Positions 62,211 through 64,000 of a stretch of 64,000 bases of DNA are shown here, piece by piece (the stretch's first letter is position 1; the number at the start of each line of letters is the position of its first letter). The DNA comes from Thalassotalea sp. Sam97 (GTDB lineage Bacteria; Pseudomonadota; Gammaproteobacteria; Enterobacterales; Alteromonadaceae): contig NZ_CP166919.1 in assembly GCF_041379765.1 (NCBI RefSeq), positions 1,798,001-1,862,000 of the forward strand, in the 5' to 3' direction. Position numbers and translations under genes: made by a program. The notes beneath the pieces are model-generated. The model was not told where the DNA came from, searched no databases, and saw only the letters and a program-made list of their open reading frames with translations.

Positions 62211-63281
62211 CTATTGTTCTTGTTGCATAAGCGCCAGCTCTCGTTCGGTTTGCTGTTCGTCACCGAGCATAACCGATAGCCATTTACCCTCTTCCGACGT
62301 TTCAAGCGCAATTTTAATGATCATCGTCAGTGGCACACTTAATAACATGCCCACCGTTCCTAATAACCAACCCCAAAAAATTAACGACAGGAAAACCACC
62401 AAGGTTGACAACCCCAAACCTTTGCCCAAAAACCTTGGCTCTATCATATTGCCCATCACGGTGTTAATGGCCATATAACAACCGGCGACAATGATGGCGA
62501 TGGTTGGGTCGAATTGAACAAACGCCAACAATACCGCGGGAACCGCTGCAATGATAGAGCCGACGTTAGGGATATAATTAAGCAGAAACGCTAACACGCC
62601 CCAGAGGATAAAAAAGTCTATACCGATGATCCAAAGCAGCAACGAAACTAAACAACCTGTAAGTAAACTTACCCAAGTTTTAATGGCAATATAACGATTG
62701 ACCGATTCTAAAAAGCGATCAATGCGCTCGATTTTCATTTCTGGATCATCCCACGCCAAGTGCAATTTCGCTGGAATGGTGCTCGATTCAAACAACATAA
62801 ATACCACAGTCAAAAGGATCAAAAACGTATTGGCCATGATGTTACCAAATCCAGACAGCATATCTGTAGCAAACCGCATCGCTACACCAGGATCTAAGTA
62901 AGTCATGAATACTTCAGATGATACATGAATATTGTAATCGGCGAGTTTATCAATCAAGCTGGCAAATTTAGTCGTGATTTGCTCGCGATACTCAGGCATT
63001 TTGTCATTGAGCTCGGTTAAAGAGTTACCAATCAAGCTCGCCAACGACATGCCGATACCAACAAAAACCACCAAAATTAAAATAATCGCGAGCGCCTTGG
63101 GTATGCGATATTTTTCCAATTTTGCCACGAGCGGATTACACATTATGGCAATAAACAATGACAGTAAAAATGGGATAAGTATATTGCTAGCGGTTTTTAT
63201 GCCCGCCATTATGATCACCAAACAGGCCATGATCAGCAGAGCTTTTACACTCGTGGTCTTATTGATTGTTGCTAAGTTCAT
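62211..63281 (-). CDS. AI-2E family transporter
   Basis: A 356-residue membrane protein of the AI-2E/PerM family, from the ATG at 63279-63281; the frame extends to a TTG before. About eight helices are seen, with the typical FLLSLFIAIMCNPLV and LLNYIPNVGSIIAAVPAVLLAF segments, and a periplasmic loop (about 80-150). Members export small signals or act as Na+/H+ antiporters, so the substrate is unknown. Confidence 0.9.
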   Translation of the reverse strand: MNLATINKTTSVKALLIMACLVIIMAGIKTASNILIPFLLSLFIAIMCNPLVAKLEKYRIPKALAIILILVVFVGIGMSLASLIGNSLTELNDKMPEYREQITTKFASLIDKLADYNIHVSSEVFMTYLDPGVAMRFATDMLSGFGNIMANTFLILLTVVFMLFESSTIPAKLHLAWDDPEMKIERIDRFLESVNRYIAIKTWVSLLTGCLVSLLLWIIGIDFFILWGVLAFLLNYIPNVGSIIAAVPAVLLAFVQFDPTIAIIVAGCYMAINTVMGNMIEPRFLGKGLGLSTLVVFLSLIFWGWLLGTVGMLLSVPLTMIIKIALETSEEGKWLSVMLGDEQQTERELALMQQEQ

Positions 63282-63445
63282 AATTATTATCAGTATTGTC
63301 AATTAGCATTACATTAACAAAGAAGTACGAAAAGGTACACTCAAAGACACCGTTTTCCGTTCACAAAGAATTGATTACGCGCACGATTTTATGCTGAGTG
63401 TTCTACACTGAATAATAACCTATCTATGGAGTCTCACTAACAGGC

Positions 63446-64000
63446 ATGCAAAATGTATTGATCACTGGCGGTACAGGCCTTATTGGCTCAACGTTTATCG
63501 AACGATTCCACGCAAAATATCGGTTTTGGGTACTAACCCGACAACGTACGGCAGCCGATCGATTATTTTCTCATAGTGAGCATGTGACGTTAATTCACGA
63601 TTTAAACGCGCTCGACAACCTTGATGATTTTGATATTGTTATTAATTTGGCGGGTGAGCCCATTGCCGAAAAACGTTGGAGTGTTAAGCAAAAGCGTAAA
63701 ATTTGCCAGAGTCGCTGGGAGTTAACGCACGAATTGTCGCAAAAAATAAACGACAGTAATAGCCCGCCAACCGTGTTTATCTCAGGCTCAGCTATTGGCT
63801 ATTATGGTCGCCAAAATAGTAACACCATTGATGAAGAGTGTGCGCATTGTTATAACGAGTTCAGTCATCGCTTATGCCAAACGTGGGAACAAAAAGCCCG
63901 CTTATGTGACGACGTCACTCGCGTTTGTTTGCTACGAACCGGGATTGTTTTGGACGCTGAACATGGTGCGTTAAAAAAGATGTTACTCCCTTACAAAATG
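63446..64000 (+). CDS. yfcH: TIGR01777 family oxidoreductase (partial)
   Basis: The first 185 codons of an extended SDR protein; the 3' end is beyond the window. It has the nucleotide-binding GGTGLIGS (about residues 8-15), VINLAGEPIAEKRW (about 69-82), ISGSAIGYYG and LLRTGIVLD. It resembles E. coli YfcH. The start ATG has CAGG two bases upstream. Function unknown. It diverges from the AI-2E gene. Confidence 0.88.
   Translation, partial: MQNVLITGGTGLIGSTFIERFHAKYRFWVLTRQRTAADRLFSHSEHVTLIHDLNALDNLDDFDIVINLAGEPIAEKRWSVKQKRKICQSRWELTHELSQKINDSNSPPTVFISGSAIGYYGRQNSNTIDEECAHCYNEFSHRLCQTWEQKARLCDDVTRVCLLRTGIVLDAEHGALKKMLLPYKM

Overview
The window reads as a chromosomal segment of a marine gammaproteobacterium of the order Alteromonadales, probably near Colwelliaceae (Thalassotalea/Colwellia-like). 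This rests on low-to-moderate GC, tightly packed short operons, a ccoNOQP-ccoHIS-fnr-uspE block of the Shewanella/Colwellia kind, and small families typical of the group (DUF2897-like, DUF1415-like, UPF0208). The genus is an inference. No ribosomal RNA, prophage or CRISPR array is visible. The only mobile element is one IS200/IS605-type element.

Layout. 1-3.7 kb: DNA polymerase II (truncated by the window edge) and the DinG helicase diverge from one LexA box. 3.8-7.9 kb: a TauE-like exporter, queE and queC for queuosine synthesis, and a group of small membrane proteins with an ABM-type monooxygenase. 8.0-9.8 kb: the IS605-like element, with an intact-looking TnpB, a frameshifted TnpA and matched hairpin ends. 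9.9-14.5 kb: an exported protein divergent from a membrane histidine kinase/NtrC-type regulator pair. 14.6-18.0 kb: a MATE exporter followed by uvrB. 18.3-19.4 kb: a DnaA-box cluster, then seven identical tRNA-Asn genes in tandem behind one promoter and closed by one terminator. 19.7-22.2 kb: exported proteins of unknown function and a LysE-type exporter. 22.3-31.7 kb: cytochrome cbb3 oxidase (ccoNOQP), its assembly genes (fixH, ccoI, ccoS and a SafE-like protein), the oxygen sensor Fnr/EtrA and UspE. FNR-type sites lie upstream of ccoN and inside the fnr terminator. 32-34.2 kb: a purine permease and a Tsx-like nucleoside channel.

34.3-43.5 kb: a membrane-anchored LytTR regulator divergent from a secreted alpha/beta hydrolase, a Bax-like glucosaminidase, further envelope proteins, a GlyGly-CTERM (rhombosortase-target) lipoprotein, and sulA under a near-consensus LexA box. 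43.7-49.1 kb: YchJ, an RstAB-like two-component pair, xthA, rlmA and yfbV. 49.1-49.9 kb: an AT-rich gap carrying DnaA boxes and a palindrome. 49.9-57 kb: an ACT protein, yffB, dapE, an M15 peptidase, tcdA, an M24 peptidase, a sulfotransferase, yciB and yciI. 57-64 kb: a split YeeE/YedE sulfur transporter, a CPBP protease, a DcaP-like porin in operon with a lipoprotein glutaminase, an AI-2E transporter, and a partial TIGR01777 oxidoreductase.

Three themes connect the genes. The first is an SOS set (polB, dinG and sulA with visible LexA boxes; uvrB without one). The second is microaerobic respiration under Fnr. The third is envelope uptake of nitrogen sources (purine/nucleoside uptake, and porin plus periplasmic glutaminase). 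The most distinctive signals are the tRNA-Asn array with a conserved hairpin in every spacer, the FNR box embedded in a terminator, two DnaA-box clusters away from any recognisable oriC genes, the lipoprotein glutaminase operon, and the TnpB element.
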